DNA of 64,000 bases from the NCBI GenBank assembly GCA_011799875.1, contig CM022299.1:350964526-351028525 (forward strand), read 5' to 3'. Position 1 is the first letter of the stretch; each line of letters begins with the position of its first letter. Positions 20,984 to 31,772 of the stretch are shown here, one piece after another. The notes below the pieces were generated by a model that ran no database searches, was not told the DNA's origin, and was given only the letters and a program-made list of their open reading frames with translations. This DNA comes from Thinopyrum elongatum (Eukaryota; Streptophyta; Magnoliopsida; Poales; Poaceae). The position numbers were made by a program, and so were the translations under genes.

Positions 20984-21376
20984 TCACATGCTGCCATCGG
21001 GGCATGCTGGCCAGACGCCGTCGTTCTCCTTCCCGACCTTGTAGGTGGCAGCCCACCGTGCTTCGATCTCCACCGAGCTCTCCTCAGCACGGCGTGCGGC
21101 CTCTTCTTTCTTGCGGCGGCGGGACTCTCTTTTCTTGACTGCTTTCTGCCTTTTCCACTCCTTCTGTGCGGCTTTGGCCGCCTCTAGATCCACTGCCCAT
21201 TCGGCCATGGCAGCATCAAAGTCCGCCCACGTAATTGTGTGGCCGCCGGCGGCGATGAACTCGGCGCGGCGAGATGCCATCGGTTCCTTACCATGTGTGT
21301 GGTCGCGGGCGGCGAGAAACATGGCACGGCGGGATGCCATCGCTTCCTTACCAGTTACTGTGCGCCGCGGTGCCAT
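20984..21376 (-). CDS. Small basic coiled-coil protein, unrecognised, in CACTA-2
   Basis: 130 codons from ATG 21376. The N-terminal third is an internal duplication (GKEAMASRRAMFLAARDHTH followed by GKEPMASRRAEFIAAGGHT). The middle is rich in Lys, Arg, Glu and Ala with a strongly basic helix (AQKEWKRQKAVKKRESRRRK then EEAARRAEESSVEIEARW), likely a coiled coil and nuclear-targeting stretch. No known domain was recognised. It is on the same strand as the B3 gene and about 1 kb upstream of its start, next to the 505-bp array. A small CACTA accessory protein and a chance GC-rich frame are both possible; the clean ATG and biased composition favour the former slightly. Confidence 0.45.
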   Translation of the reverse strand: MAPRRTVTGKEAMASRRAMFLAARDHTHGKEPMASRRAEFIAAGGHTITWADFDAAMAEWAVDLEAAKAAQKEWKRQKAVKKRESRRRKKEEAARRAEESSVEIEARWAATYKVGKENDGVWPACPDGSM

Positions 21377-21454
21377 GAACGATGCTTGGAGAGAGCTCTG
21401 GGATGGAGTGGTTGGACAACCATACAGTGCAGTGGTTTTTAAGAGCTCAATGAC

Positions 21455-23930
21455 AAACGACGAAGGAAATTTGGCTTCCCTTACAATTTTGCTCGTTCAT
21501 TATCGCACACAATTCATCTCCGTCGCCTCTGGAAATAGTGTGCACTGAGCCTATTGTGTGTTGCGTTATGATTGGGCGGAACCCCAGCCACGCGGATCGC
21601 GCGTGTGCATCGTAGGATGCGCCGCGATCGAACGACAATCCACGTCCCACACATCACACCCGTGCAGTTGTAGCTGGATTGGATTTATATGCGCTAAATG
21701 CCTAGAAAATGCACATAATCCCCTAAATATGGTAAATGAGCCCGAAAAAATGCCAAATTTGAACACGGTGATTTGCAGGGTGTATGTTCATCGTAGAAAA
21801 AAACTCCAGGGCAAAGAACGAAGAAAATTTGGGATTCCCCTTCAATCTTGGTGATTTCCCTCTCGAAAGCATGGAGCTTCCTCGGTGATGGTTCGATTTA
21901 TGAAGGGTGTGCATGACGACATAAGCCAAACCTTCTCAAATTTTTACCAGGGCACGGTGAGGCCATACCATGGCACCATGCCAGGCGTCATGTATTTCAA
22001 GCATTTATTTCATTTTTCTATAGTTGAAAACCCAATAAACAAACATTTGTGGTTGACTATTGCCACACATTTCATTGAAATATCTGCCCATTCCTTGTAA
22101 AAGGCATGAGAATTTACTAAATGACACGAGCATGGTTTTCCAGGCCATTGTTGTGCACCCTTTCATGCACCGATTGTTTGAACTTGAATTATGTGCATTA
22201 ATGCCTAGAAAATGCACATAATCCCCTAAATATGGTAAATGAATCCGGAAAGGTGCCAAATTTGAACACGGTGATTTGCAGGGTGTATGTCATCATAGAA
22301 AAAAACTCATGGATAAAGGACAAAGGAAATTTGGATCCCCCTTCAATCTTGGTGATTTCTCCCTCAAAACAATGAAACTTCCTCGATGATGGTTCGATTT
22401 ATGAAAGGCGTGCATGACGACATAAGGCAAACATTCTCAAATTTTTACCAGGGCATGGTGAGGCCATACCATGGCACCACACCAGGCATCATGTTTTCCA
22501 AGCATGTATTGCATTATTGTATAGTTGTTAACCCAGTAAACGACGCGTTTGTGGTTGACTATTGCCACACATTTTCTTGAAATCTCTGCCCATTCCTTGT
22601 AAAAGGCATGAGAATTTACTAAATAGCACAAGCATGGTTTTCCAGACCGTTCTTGTGCACCTTTTCATGCACCGATTGTTCGAATTTGAATTATGTGCAT
22701 TAATGCCTAGAAAACGCACATAATCCCCTAAATATGGTAAATGAGCCCAGAAAAATGCCAAATTTGAACACGTTGCATTGGAGGGGTATGTTGATCATTG
22801 GAAAAAAACTGAATGACAAACTAGGACGAAAATTTGGATTTCCCTTCAATCTTGGTGATTTCCCCCTCGAAACCATGAAACTTCCTGGGTGATGGTTCGA
22901 TTTATGAAGGGCGTGCATGACGACATAAACCAAACCTTCTCAGCTTTTTACCAGGGCACGGTGAGGCCATACCATGGCACCATGTCAGACGTCATGTTTT
23001 TCAAGCACGTATTTCATTTTTCTATAGTTGATAACCCAGTAAATGACGCGTTTGTGGTTGACTATTGCCACACATTCCCTTGAAATCTCTGCCCATTCCT
23101 TGTAAAAGGCATGAGAATTTACTAAATAGCACGAGCATGGTTTTCCAGACTGTTCTTGTGCACCTTTTCATGCACCGATTGTTCGAATTTGAATTATGTG
23201 GATTAATGCCTAGAAAATGCACATAATCCCCTAAATATGGTAAATGAGCCCGAAAAAATGCCAAATTTGAACACGTTGCATTGGAGGGGGTATGTTGATT
23301 GTAGAAAAAAATAGAATGACAAACTAGGAAGGAAATTTGGATTTCTGGCCCCTTCAATCTTGGTGATTTCCCCCTCGAAACCATGAAACTTCCTCGGTGA
23401 TGGCGGTGATGGTTCGATTTATGAAGGGCGTGCACGACGACATAAGCCAAACCTTCTCAAATTTTTACCAGGGCATGGCGAGGCCATACCATGGCACCAT
23501 GCCAGCCGTCATGTTTTTCAAGCATGTATTTCATTTTTCTACAGTTGAAAAACCAATAAACGACGTGTTTGTGATTGACTATTGCCACACATTTCCGTGA
23601 ATTTTTTGCCCATTCCTTGTAAAAGGCATGAGAATTTACTAAATAGCACGAGCATGGTTTTCCAGACCGTTCTCGTGCACCTTTTCATGCACCGATTGTT
23701 GGAATTTGAATTATGTGCATTAATGCCTAGAAAATGCACATAATCCCCTAAATATGGTAAATGAACCCGAAAAAGTGCCAAATTTGAACACGGTGATTTG
23801 CAGGGTTTATGTTCATTGTAGAAAAAAACTCATGGACAAAGGACAAAGGAAATTTGGATTCCCCTTCAATCTCGGTGATTTACTATCGCACACGATTCAT
23901 CTCCGTCGCCTCTGCGAATCGTGTGTGTTC
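21455..23930. repeat. Tandem array of about 505-bp units in CACTA-2
   Basis: The landmark GCCTAGAAAATGCACATAAT recurs near 21700, 22204, 22707, 23211 and 23726 (spacing about 503-515 bp), giving between four and five units. Each unit also contains AAATATGGTAAATGA, GATTTATGAAGGGYGTGCATG and TACCATGGCACCA. The array is bordered on both sides by a copy of TATCGCACACRATTCATCTC (about 21500 and 23886), which again resembles the subterminal motifs. Several open frames of 60-80 codons repeat with the array but are frame-inconsistent between units, so I do not call genes. Confidence 0.9.
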
Positions 23931-24201
23931 ACCAACACATGCAAAAGGAAAAAGAAAACCCTCGCCCACTTCGTCCCCACCCACTCGCCGCGGACTCCTC
24001 CGCAACTCTGCACCTCATCAACTTCTATCACGGTGGCCACCCTAAGCTCGACGGCTGTCGTCGGCGGGCGGAGGTCGCGCTCCAAACGGCACGGGATTTC
24101 GCCCCTATCGCTTGCCACCGCCTATCTGCACCGACGTGCACCGACATTCTAGACACTGGTCGATTGGGGTTTTCTGCGGGATTGGGCCGGGGATTTTTCT
24201 C

Positions 24202-25764
24202 ATGGAGAAGGTAATCAATTTAGCGAAATATTCACTCATCTCTTATCACAGTCCGTCCGTTACTGTTAATCAACCGGCGGAAATCGTCGTGGATTCATTT
24301 TTCTTCTAGCTGATTTGAGGGTTTTCATTCATGTGTCCACAGTGTGAGCACAAATCGGGCAAGTGTGGTCGCGGCCAGTCGGAAACGAAGTTCTATCTCA
24401 CCATTTCGGATGACTTCAGGGAGCGCTCGGTATGTTCAATCTCACCCTACCACGGCCGGCATGGCCTAAATTTGTGAACATATACCGTCTATTGCTACAT
24501 TTGGATAAAAGGTACGGTGCCACGTGCAGCCTAGATGTCGAAGCCGATTTTCCCCCTATATTAGGCAAATTTATGATGTATTGTTCATTCAATTACTCTT
24601 ATATTTGCATCAAATATTTGTTACATTATCTATTTTTAATTATATATTTTTGTACTTTGCTTTCAGCTATATATTGATCTATTCTATCAATTACTCCCAT
24701 ATTTGCATCTTGCTCTGTTATTTCAATATATCTAATTTACGATCTTAATTTTCATTTCAAGCAGTACATCCCTTGCTTTGCAAGAACAGGAGTAGAAGGA
24801 AATCTTGGGCTTTACTTTGTTGATGACTCCATGGATGTCATATTGACAACGCAACATGGATTTACAATGACAGTTAGCGTAAAACTTGATAAAGATGGTC
24901 ACTCTTGTTTTGATGCGGACCTTTGGAGAAAAATGTCTAAGTGTTATGAACTGAAAGCTGGCAATAAAATTCTAGTGCGTGCACCACAGCCTGGTCTAAT
25001 TAACATGGATGTTTACTTCCCCAACGTCATCAGCCGATCAAAGTCTGATCGAGGTTAGTGTCCTTTCAACTTTCTCCATGCTGGCATATTACTTAGCAAA
25101 ATCGGGGTATTTGTTCTGACTAATTAATCACTATTTAAGCAACCAATTGTGATTTCATTTTCTGACTCCATTCCTAGGCAGTAACAAATTCTATTTACCA
25201 ATTTATGCGCACTATATATTCTTCTGCCATGTTCTGAATAAATAATACATTTCCACCTTTTAAGCAGGATATGTTGGATGCATAGTTAATGATCTGTATG
25301 TTACTAAGCGTACCAAATTTCACTGGAAGGACTTGAAGCATGTCATAAACTTTGTTGATAATCTGACAGAGATAGCACAGCGTATGAACACTGGATTTTG
25401 GATGGGATTAATTATACCTATGGTGCACACATTGAACAAGACCAACTGTGTGCACAAAACACTGGTATAAAGTCTTATTTTTATGTTGATGCTCATAAAC
25501 TATATATATCTTCAACGATATGTTGCAATTGGTTTTTATTCTACATTTCAACAGAAATTGCCCACTATAGCTGTTCCTGGGTCAATTTCCTGGCGTGGTC
25601 GAATTACACTTGTGCCTGCTAATAACGCCAAAGTGATTGCAAGGTACTGCATTTCCCGCAGAAATAGAACCATTCAAATTAACAAGTTCTCGCTTGTTGT
25701 GGCAATGCATCCATATTTGAAAATTGGAGTCACTGTTCTACTCATGCTCTACCAAGGCACATGA
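24202..25764 (+). CDS. B3-like protein of CACTA-2 (right gene), five exons, intact
   Basis: Exons 24202-24210, 24343-24429, 24765-25053, 25268-25464 and 25555-25764, all GT-AG with matching phases, giving 263 codons plus stop and no interruption. A B3-like fold spans exons 2-3 (KFYLTISDDFRERS, then GLYFVDDSMDVILTTQHGF, and DADLWRKMSKCYELKAGNKI near the end, as in the W...Y.L..G signature of B3 domains). A second B3-like segment is in exon 5 (LPTIAVPGSISWRGRITLVP ... YCISRRNRTIQINKF ... KIGVTVLLMLYQG). An alternative start at ATG 24331 reads into exon 2 without splicing and would give MCPQCEHKSGKC, a zinc-ribbon-like opening. It is transcribed toward the right terminus, divergent from the B3 gene at 19978. 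The B3 assignment rests on pattern only; nuclear DNA binding is inferred. Confidence 0.7.
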
Positions 25765-26400
25765 GGGTTCTTTCTTTTCATTGATGAGATGCCGAGTCAC
25801 CGTGATCAAGCTGTTTCCAGCGGATAGTTGTGGTTGTTGGCCCTCAGCCTCTTAAAATGTGCTAGCTGTTACTATGTTAAGTATGTAGATATGGACCATA
25901 TGGTTGTTGGCCCTCAGCCTCTTAAAATGTGATAGTTGTTACTATGTTAAGTATGTAGATATGGACCATATGATTGTCAAAACCGTGTTACGAAGATCCT
26001 CCTTTTGTCGAATAGTGTAACCACTATATATATGTTACTCAAATGCTGTTAGCCAAGTTCTTAAATTTTCATGGAAAGTATTAGTATCGTACATAGTTCA
26101 TTGAGTTTAAGCGTGTGCCCGGTAGAGTAGAGGACATCCATGTTTTGTACGTGGCGATCAGCACCGATGTCCAGAAGGCATTTGCATATTAATTATCCAT
26201 ATTGCAAATTCACACACGTGTTAACATAAGGAAACATATGTGTAACTTACTAATCATCGCACGCGAGTACTCGCAGACGCATCATGTGCGATACTCCTAG
26301 CCACCGCAAGCAACTAGTTTGCATTTTTCAAAGTTTTTTGTACACACAGAATCGCACACGAATTAACTGTAGTAACTATCTGTGTTATAATTTCTCATCA
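25765..26400. other. 3' flank of right gene, with 70-bp tandem duplication
   Basis: Two copies of a 70-bp unit (TGGTTGTTGGCCCTCAGCCT...ATATGGACCATA) lie at 25831-25900 and 25901-25970, probably in the 3' UTR. 26000-26300 is AT-rich with no gene; subterminal CACAC motifs resume from about 26210. Confidence 0.7.
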
Positions 26401-26797
26401 CAAACAGTTCATCCGAGTGGGCTGTTTGCCGCGTATCACACACATCTTGTTTACACGACTCACTTGTGTTATTTTGGCTCATCGCAAATAGTTCATCTAT
26501 GTGAACTGTATACCGCATATCACACACATCTTGTTAAGTTGAACCGTTTCTGTTGTGTTCCCTAATCGATAATAGTTCGTCTAAGTGAACTGTATGCCGT
26601 ATATCACACACACCTTGATCTGGCTAACCGTTTCTGTTGCACTCCCTAATAGCAAACAGTTCATCTAAGCGAACTGTATGCCGTATATTGCACACAGCTT
26701 GATATGGATGCCCGTTTCTGTCGTTCTGTCTCATCGCAAACAGTTCGTATGGATCAACCGTATGCCCTGCATCGCATACGCAACTAAAATCTGAATC
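26401..26797. repeat. 84-bp right subterminal tandem repeats of CACTA-2
   Basis: Five units start at 26401, 26485, 26569, 26653 and 26737, exactly 84 bp apart. Consensus parts: CAAACAGTTCATCTAAGTGA, ACTGTATGCCGTATATCACA and ACCGTTTCTGTTGT. Period, order and consensus equal those of CACTA-1 (16197-16511), though single units differ by many substitutions, so the 84-bp register has been maintained. Confidence 0.92.
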
Positions 26798-26941
26798 GTG
26801 TTTGATGTATCCTTCATTGCAAACATTTTGCATCTTTTTTGATGGGTTTTTTACATCACCGTTTGTGATTAATGCATCGCACATAGTTTCGTCAAAGGGT
26901 CTCTGATCGTAGTGTCGCGTTAGCAGCATCCTGTAGTAGTG

Positions 26942-27086
26942 CGTGTTTGATGTATCCGCCATCGCAAATGTTTTGTACCTTTTTTGATAATTTTTTTACA
27001 TCACCGTTTGTGATTAATGCATCACACACAGTTTTGTTGAAGGGTCTCTGATTGTAGTGTCACGTTATCAGCATCCTGCAGTAGTG
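26942..27086. repeat. Right terminus of CACTA-1
   Basis: The last 145 bp of CACTA-1, separated from its body by CACTA-2. It matches the corresponding 26806-26941 end of CACTA-2 over its whole length (GTTTGATGTATCC, ACATCACCGTTTGTGATTAA, GGGTCTCTGATYGTAGTGTC) and ends GCATCCTGCAGTAGTG before TTT. Confidence 0.9.
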
Positions 27087-30000
27087 TTTGCTACTTCTCT
27101 CAATCACTTGAGACGTGAATTCTCTGTTGAGGATGTCATTGGTCATCTAAGTGTTGAGCAGAACTCGAGAGCAAAGGACTCACACGTGAAAGGGGCAGAG
27201 GGTTGTTCTAGCACCAATGTGGTGAAGAAGAATTCCCACAAGTTCAAGGGAAAGAACTCTGTCCAGTAGAATACTACCTTTAAGAAGAAGGGTAAGAAGA
27301 AAGACAAAAAGAGAGATGGCTGCTTTACTTGTGGTTTAGAGGAACACTGGGAAAACAAGTGCCCAAACAAGTACAAGAAGCCAGGATAGGACTCCAAGTC
27401 TGTCAATGTCACTCTGAGCAACAATGATGGGGCATCTGGGTATGGTAATCTGTTTACTGTACTTTCAGTTTGTCAGTCCACCAATTGGTGGGTTGACACT
27501 GGGGCCAATATTCATGTGTGTGCTGATGTGTCTTTGTTTTCTTCTTACCAGGTCGCATGAGATTATTACGTCCTAATGGGGAATGGCTCGCATGCTTCTG
27601 TTCATGGTGTTGGCACGGTAGATCTAAAGTTTACTTCGGGAAAGATCGTGCAACTGAAGAACGTGCAGCATGTCCCCGCCATCAAGAAGAATCTCGTTAG
27701 TGGCTCCCTTCTATGTAAAGAAGGGTTTAAGTTAGTATTTGAGTCCAACAAAGTAGTCGTATCTCGGTATGGACTATTTGTTGGAAAAGGATATGATTGT
27801 GGTGGTTTGTTCCGCCTTTCCCTGGAGGATTTCTGTAATAAAGTCGTGAACCAAATTCATTCTAATGTGAAAGAATCTAAGGTTTGGCATTCACGTCTTT
27901 GTCACATAAATTTTGGTTGTATGATGTGGCTGGCTAAGATGGATTTAATCCCGAGTTTCACCTTAGCCAAAGGCTCTAAGTGCCATGCGTGTGTGCAAGC
28001 AAAGCAACCTCGTTATCCTCACAATCCTGCGAAGGAGAGACACCTGGCACCACTAGAGCTCATACATTCAGATCTCTATGAGATGAATGGTGTGTTGACT
28101 AAAGGTGGAAAGAAATACTTCATGACATTGATTGATGACTCCACTAGATTCTATTATGCACATTTGTTAAAAAAAGGATGAGGCTCTACACTACTTTAAA
28201 ATATATAAAGCAGAAGTTGAGAACCAACTTGAGAAGAAAATAAGACGAGTCCGGTCTGATTGTGGTGGAGAGTACTTTTCTAATGAGTTCGATTTTTTTG
28301 TGCGAAACATGGTATTATTCATGAGAGGACGCCTCCCTATTCACCCTAGTCAAATGGGGTTGCCGAACAGAAAAACCGTACTCTAACAGATTTGGTTAAC
28401 GCCATGTTACATACATCGGGTTTATCCAAGGCATGGTGGGGGGAGGGTGTATTGACATCATGTCATGTCCTGAATAAATTTTCCGCGAAGGATAATGAGA
28501 CTACTCCCTATGAGCAATGGGAAAAGAAAAGAACTACACTCTCTTACTTTTGCACTTGGGGCTGTTTGGCAAAAGTCAATGTGTCGATCCCCAAAAAGCG
28601 CAAACTTGGACCAAAGACCGTGGACTGCATTAATTTGGGCTACGCTAAGAATAGCATTGGCTATAGATTTCTAGTGGTGAAATATGAGGTGCCTGACCAG
28701 AAGGTCGGTACAGTTATAGAGTCTAAGGATGCTACATTCTTTGAGGATACTTTCCCCATGAGAGATATGCAAAGCACTTCTAGACTGGAATCTGATGAGA
28801 CTCCTGAACCTGCCATTCTGATGGAATATTATGAACATAAAAGTGATGAAAGTTCCATGGAGGATGACGAGGAAGCTCCTATTAGGAGCAAGAGACAGAG
28901 GACTGCAAAGCCTTTTGGTGATTATTTCCTCGTGTACCTCGTGGATGATGACACTCCCAGTTCCATTTCAAAATCTTATGCATCTCCGGATGCTCACTAC
29001 TGGAAGGATGCGATCCATAGCGAGATGGATTCCATCTTGGCTAACGGGACATGGGAGATCACTGGTCGTCCTTATGGTTGCCAACTATTAGGATGTAAGT
29101 GGGTGTTCAAAAGGAAGCTTAGGCCCGATGGTACTGTTGAGAATTACAAGGCTAGGCTTGTGGCCAAGGGTTATACCTAGAAAGAAGAAGAGGATTTCTT
29201 TGATACTTACTCATCTGTGGCTAGACTGACAACCATTCGATTGTTACTCACTTTGGCTGCCTCACATGGTCTTCTCGTTCATCAGATGGACGTTAAGACG
29301 ACTTTCCTTAATGGAGAGCTAGACGAGGAAATTTACATGCAACAACCTGATGGCTTTGTAGTAAATGGTCAGGAAAGAAAGGTGTACAAGCTAGTGAATC
29401 TTTGTATGGCCTGAAACAAGCACCTAAGCAATGGCATGAGAAGTTTAATACAACTTTGATATCTGCGGGCTTTGTTGTTAACGAACCTGACAAATGTGTA
29501 TACTATCGCTATGGTGGGGGCGAAGGAGTTATACTATGTATGTATGTCGATGACATACTGATATTTGGGACCCACCTCAAAGTCATTGAGGAGGTCAAGG
29601 CTTTTCTATCTCATAACTTTGAGATGAAAGACCTGGGTGTGGCTGATGTTATCTTGAACATGAAGCTACTAAGAGATATTGACGGTGGAATTACACTTTT
29701 GCAATCCCACTATGTTGAGAAGATTTTGAGCCATTTTGGATATTCGGACTGCAAACCTTCTGCAACACCATATGATCCTAGCATGCGGATTCGAAAGTTT
29801 GAAGGCACGACTATGGATCAATCGAGATATTCTCAAGTGGTTGGTTCACTAATGTACCTAGCTTGTGCTACTCGTCCTGACATCTCATTTGCTATGTGCA
29901 AACTGAGCCGGTTTGTTTCCAATCCAGGAGATGTGCATTGGCATGCCGTTGAACGAGTCATGCATTATTTACAAGGTATTGTGAGCTATGGAATTCACTA

Positions 30001-30496
30001 TTGTGGGCACCCGACGGTACTTGAGGTGTATACTGATTCGAATTGGATATCTGATGCTGATGAGATGAAAGCCACAAGTGGATATATCTTCACACTTGAT
30101 GGTGGTGTTGTTTCTTGGAAGTCTTGCAAGCAGACGATCTTAACGAGATCGACTATGGAAGCAGAACTCACAACATTAGACACATCATGCGTCGAAGCAT
30201 AATGGCTTCGAGAGCTTTTGATGAATTTGCCGGTGGTTGATAAACCAGTCCCGGCTGTCCTTATTAACTGTGACAATCAAACTGTGATTGCCAAGGCTAA
30301 GAGTTCAAAGGATAACATGAAATCCACAAAGCACATAAGAAGAAGATTAAAATCTGTCAGAAAATCAAGAAACTCCGGAGTGATAGCGTTGGATTATATC
30401 CAGACGGCTAAGAATCGGGCAGACCCTTTTACGAAAGGGCTATCATGGATTGTGATAGAAAATGCATCGAGGGAGATGGGTATGAGACCCACGTAA
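27087..30496 (+). pseudogene. Copia gag 3' part and pol (protease, integrase, RT, RNase H), decayed
   Basis: Continues the Gag frame broken at 5528. Visible in order: zinc knuckle CFTCGLEEHWENKC (about 27330), aspartic protease motif WWVDTGANIHVC (about 27490), pre-integrase HSRLCHINFG with CHACVQAKQP, integrase starts LIHSDLYEMNG and VRSDCGGEYF (28060-28280), reverse transcriptase (CKWVFKRKLRPDG, DVKTTFLNGELDEEIYMQQP, YGLKQAPKQWHEKF, LCMYVDDILIF at 29540) and RNase H (EVYTDSNWISDADEMKATSG, near 30030; ADPFTKGL near 30420). Breaks include stops at about 27268, 27388, 27557, 28179, 29178 and 30200, frameshifts near 28175, 28310 and 29400. Non-functional; it would have encoded reverse transcription and integration functions of the element. 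Confidence 0.92.
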
Positions 30497-30982
30497 GTTG
30501 CCATGGGGGCAACCCAACCTATGTGATCGGAGATCCCATGAATTAGGACCTGGTAAAACAATCCAGCGGTCAACTGAGGAGAGTATCCTTAATTAACCCA
30601 CTCCATTTGAGATGCAGTAATACTCTCAATTCTGTAAGGCGGGCTGACTTTTGTTTTAATGTGTTCCAAAGCTTATGTAAGCAAGATGCTAACCTACAGA
30701 GCATTCTTTGGAGGAACACACCTATGTGAGCCCAACTGCTGGTCACAGTATATGAGATTGGGTGATCTCTAGGAAGCTCATGAGAAGGTACGGAGTATGA
30801 CTAATAAGCTCCACCCATGGGGTTTAGCCTTCGGCAGCCACGTATCAGCTAACAATAGGCGAAACTTCTGCATGCCATACTGACAATTCAAGGCATAGTC
30901 CATTGTTCAGTTGCGAAGAAGTCTAATCCTATTGCTCTAGGTGGAAGTTCAACTTAACAGTCTCCACTGAAAATTCTGGTAT
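30497..30982 (+). other. Copia 3' untranslated region
   Basis: Non-coding DNA between the end of RNase H and the 3' LTR, interrupted after 30982 by CACTA-3 and continuing at 38395-38452. No gene. Confidence 0.7.
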
Positions 30983-31500
30983 CACTACTGGAATCAGCTT
31001 CTTTGCCGTCCGCCATGGCAGACGGCAAAGGCATGGATCACGGACGGTAAACATCTTTGCCGTCCGCTAGCGGACGGCAAACTGTCCGGATGAAAGCCTG
31101 CCAGCAAAGGCCTTCTTTGCCGTCCGCTTCTTAGAAATGGACGGCAAAGGATTACGCCGTCCGCCATCCAAGGCCAGCAGACGGCAAAGAAAGCTGACGG
31201 CAGTGCGGTGGCGTCAGAGCCATTAGGGGGTTAACGGCGCTCTTTGCCGTCTGCCAGCGGACGGCAAAGAGCCCAGCTAGGCAGCACTGGGAAGCTGCCA
31301 CGTGTCCAGATATGCCGTCCGCCAGCAGACGACAAGGAGGTTTGAATCATTGTCGTCTGCTGGCAGACGGCATAGATGGTCACTTTGCCGTCCGCCAGCA
31401 GACGGCAAAATGACCAAATAGGCAGCCAGTGTTCCCAGTTTACACAGGTGACTGCCACGTGTCCTCTTTGCCGTCCGCTAGCGGACGACAAAGAGGCTAT
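30983..31500. repeat. CACTA-3 subterminal repeats, left end
   Basis: At least ten copies of TTTGCCGTCYGC or its complement GCGGACGGCAAA, often as short palindromes with a CAGCAG or TAGC centre, spaced 20-60 bp. In characterised CACTA elements such subterminal motifs bind the element's small DNA-binding protein; here this is by analogy. Confidence 0.9.
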
Positions 31501-31772
31501 ATATCCCCTGTTTTTATTTAAATCCCATTAATTAGACATGGTTTCAAACACAGATATACATGCATACATATCCAACATATCCAACAGCATGCCCAACAAC
31601 ATATTTCATCCAATCCAACAACATAGTTCAACAAAGTCCAACATATCCATATATACATAACCAGAAACAAGTTTCCAACAACATATCCATATAGACATAC
31701 ATATCCAAACAAGTTTTCATAAACAACAAGGAAGCACCACAAGAATAGTACATTCCATGAATCCAAGCTTCC
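31501..31772. other. Spacer with CCAACA-rich direct repeats
   Basis: AT-rich sequence with irregular repeats of ATATCCAACA and ACATATCCA. Probably the 3' UTR of the small CACTA-3 gene on the minus strand. No separate gene. Confidence 0.5.

Larger units (their letters stand above)
16512..26941. mobile_element. CACTA-2: CACTA element with two B3-type genes, nested in CACTA-1
   Basis: Left terminus CACTGGTACCGTAAGGTGCT at 16512, right terminus (reverse complement) CACTACTACAGGATGCTGCT at 26941; 15 of the first 22 positions match between ends. The 3-bp target duplication CGT is at 16509-16511 and 26942-26944. Joining 16511 to 26945 restores GAACCGTGTTTGATG, the intact form of which is present in CACTA-2 itself near 26800, so this is insertion into the sister element and not a tandem duplication. 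At 10,430 bp it contains a minus-strand B3 gene, a small basic ORF, a 505-bp tandem array and a plus-strand B3-like gene. No Tnp2-type transposase was seen. Confidence 0.93.
5529..27086. mobile_element. CACTA-1: transposase-less CACTA element carrying AP2, B3 and F-box loci
   Basis: Left terminus CACTGGTACAACGAGCTGCT at 5529, right terminus (reverse complement) CACTACTGCAGGATGCTGAT at 27086, with a 3-bp target duplication TTT at 5526-5528 and 27087-27089. Removing 5529-27086 plus one TTT restores the copia Gag reading frame (WRNF then ATSL). About 11.1 kb belongs to this element; 16512-26941 is CACTA-2, inserted 145 bp from the right end. Contents: left subterminal repeats, a broken B3 gene, an AP2/ERF-like ORF, 79-bp and about 340-bp tandem arrays, an F-box/FBD pseudogene and 84-bp right subterminal repeats. 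No Tnp2 transposase was seen, so it is probably non-autonomous. Confidence 0.92.

Noticed and set aside
21680..23880. Repeated open frames of 60-80 codons as a gene family
   Set aside because: They recur with the 505-bp repeat but differ in frame and strand between units and show no domain; they are by-products of the array.
16197..26797. CRISPR-like regularly spaced repeats (84-bp units)
   Set aside because: There are no unique spacers; whole units are similar. It is a eukaryotic transposon subterminal array.
26797..27086. Direct tandem duplication of the CACTA right end
   Set aside because: The two 140-bp ends are better explained by CACTA-2 inserting into CACTA-1: a CGT duplication exists at both borders and joining the flanks restores the CACTA-1 sequence.
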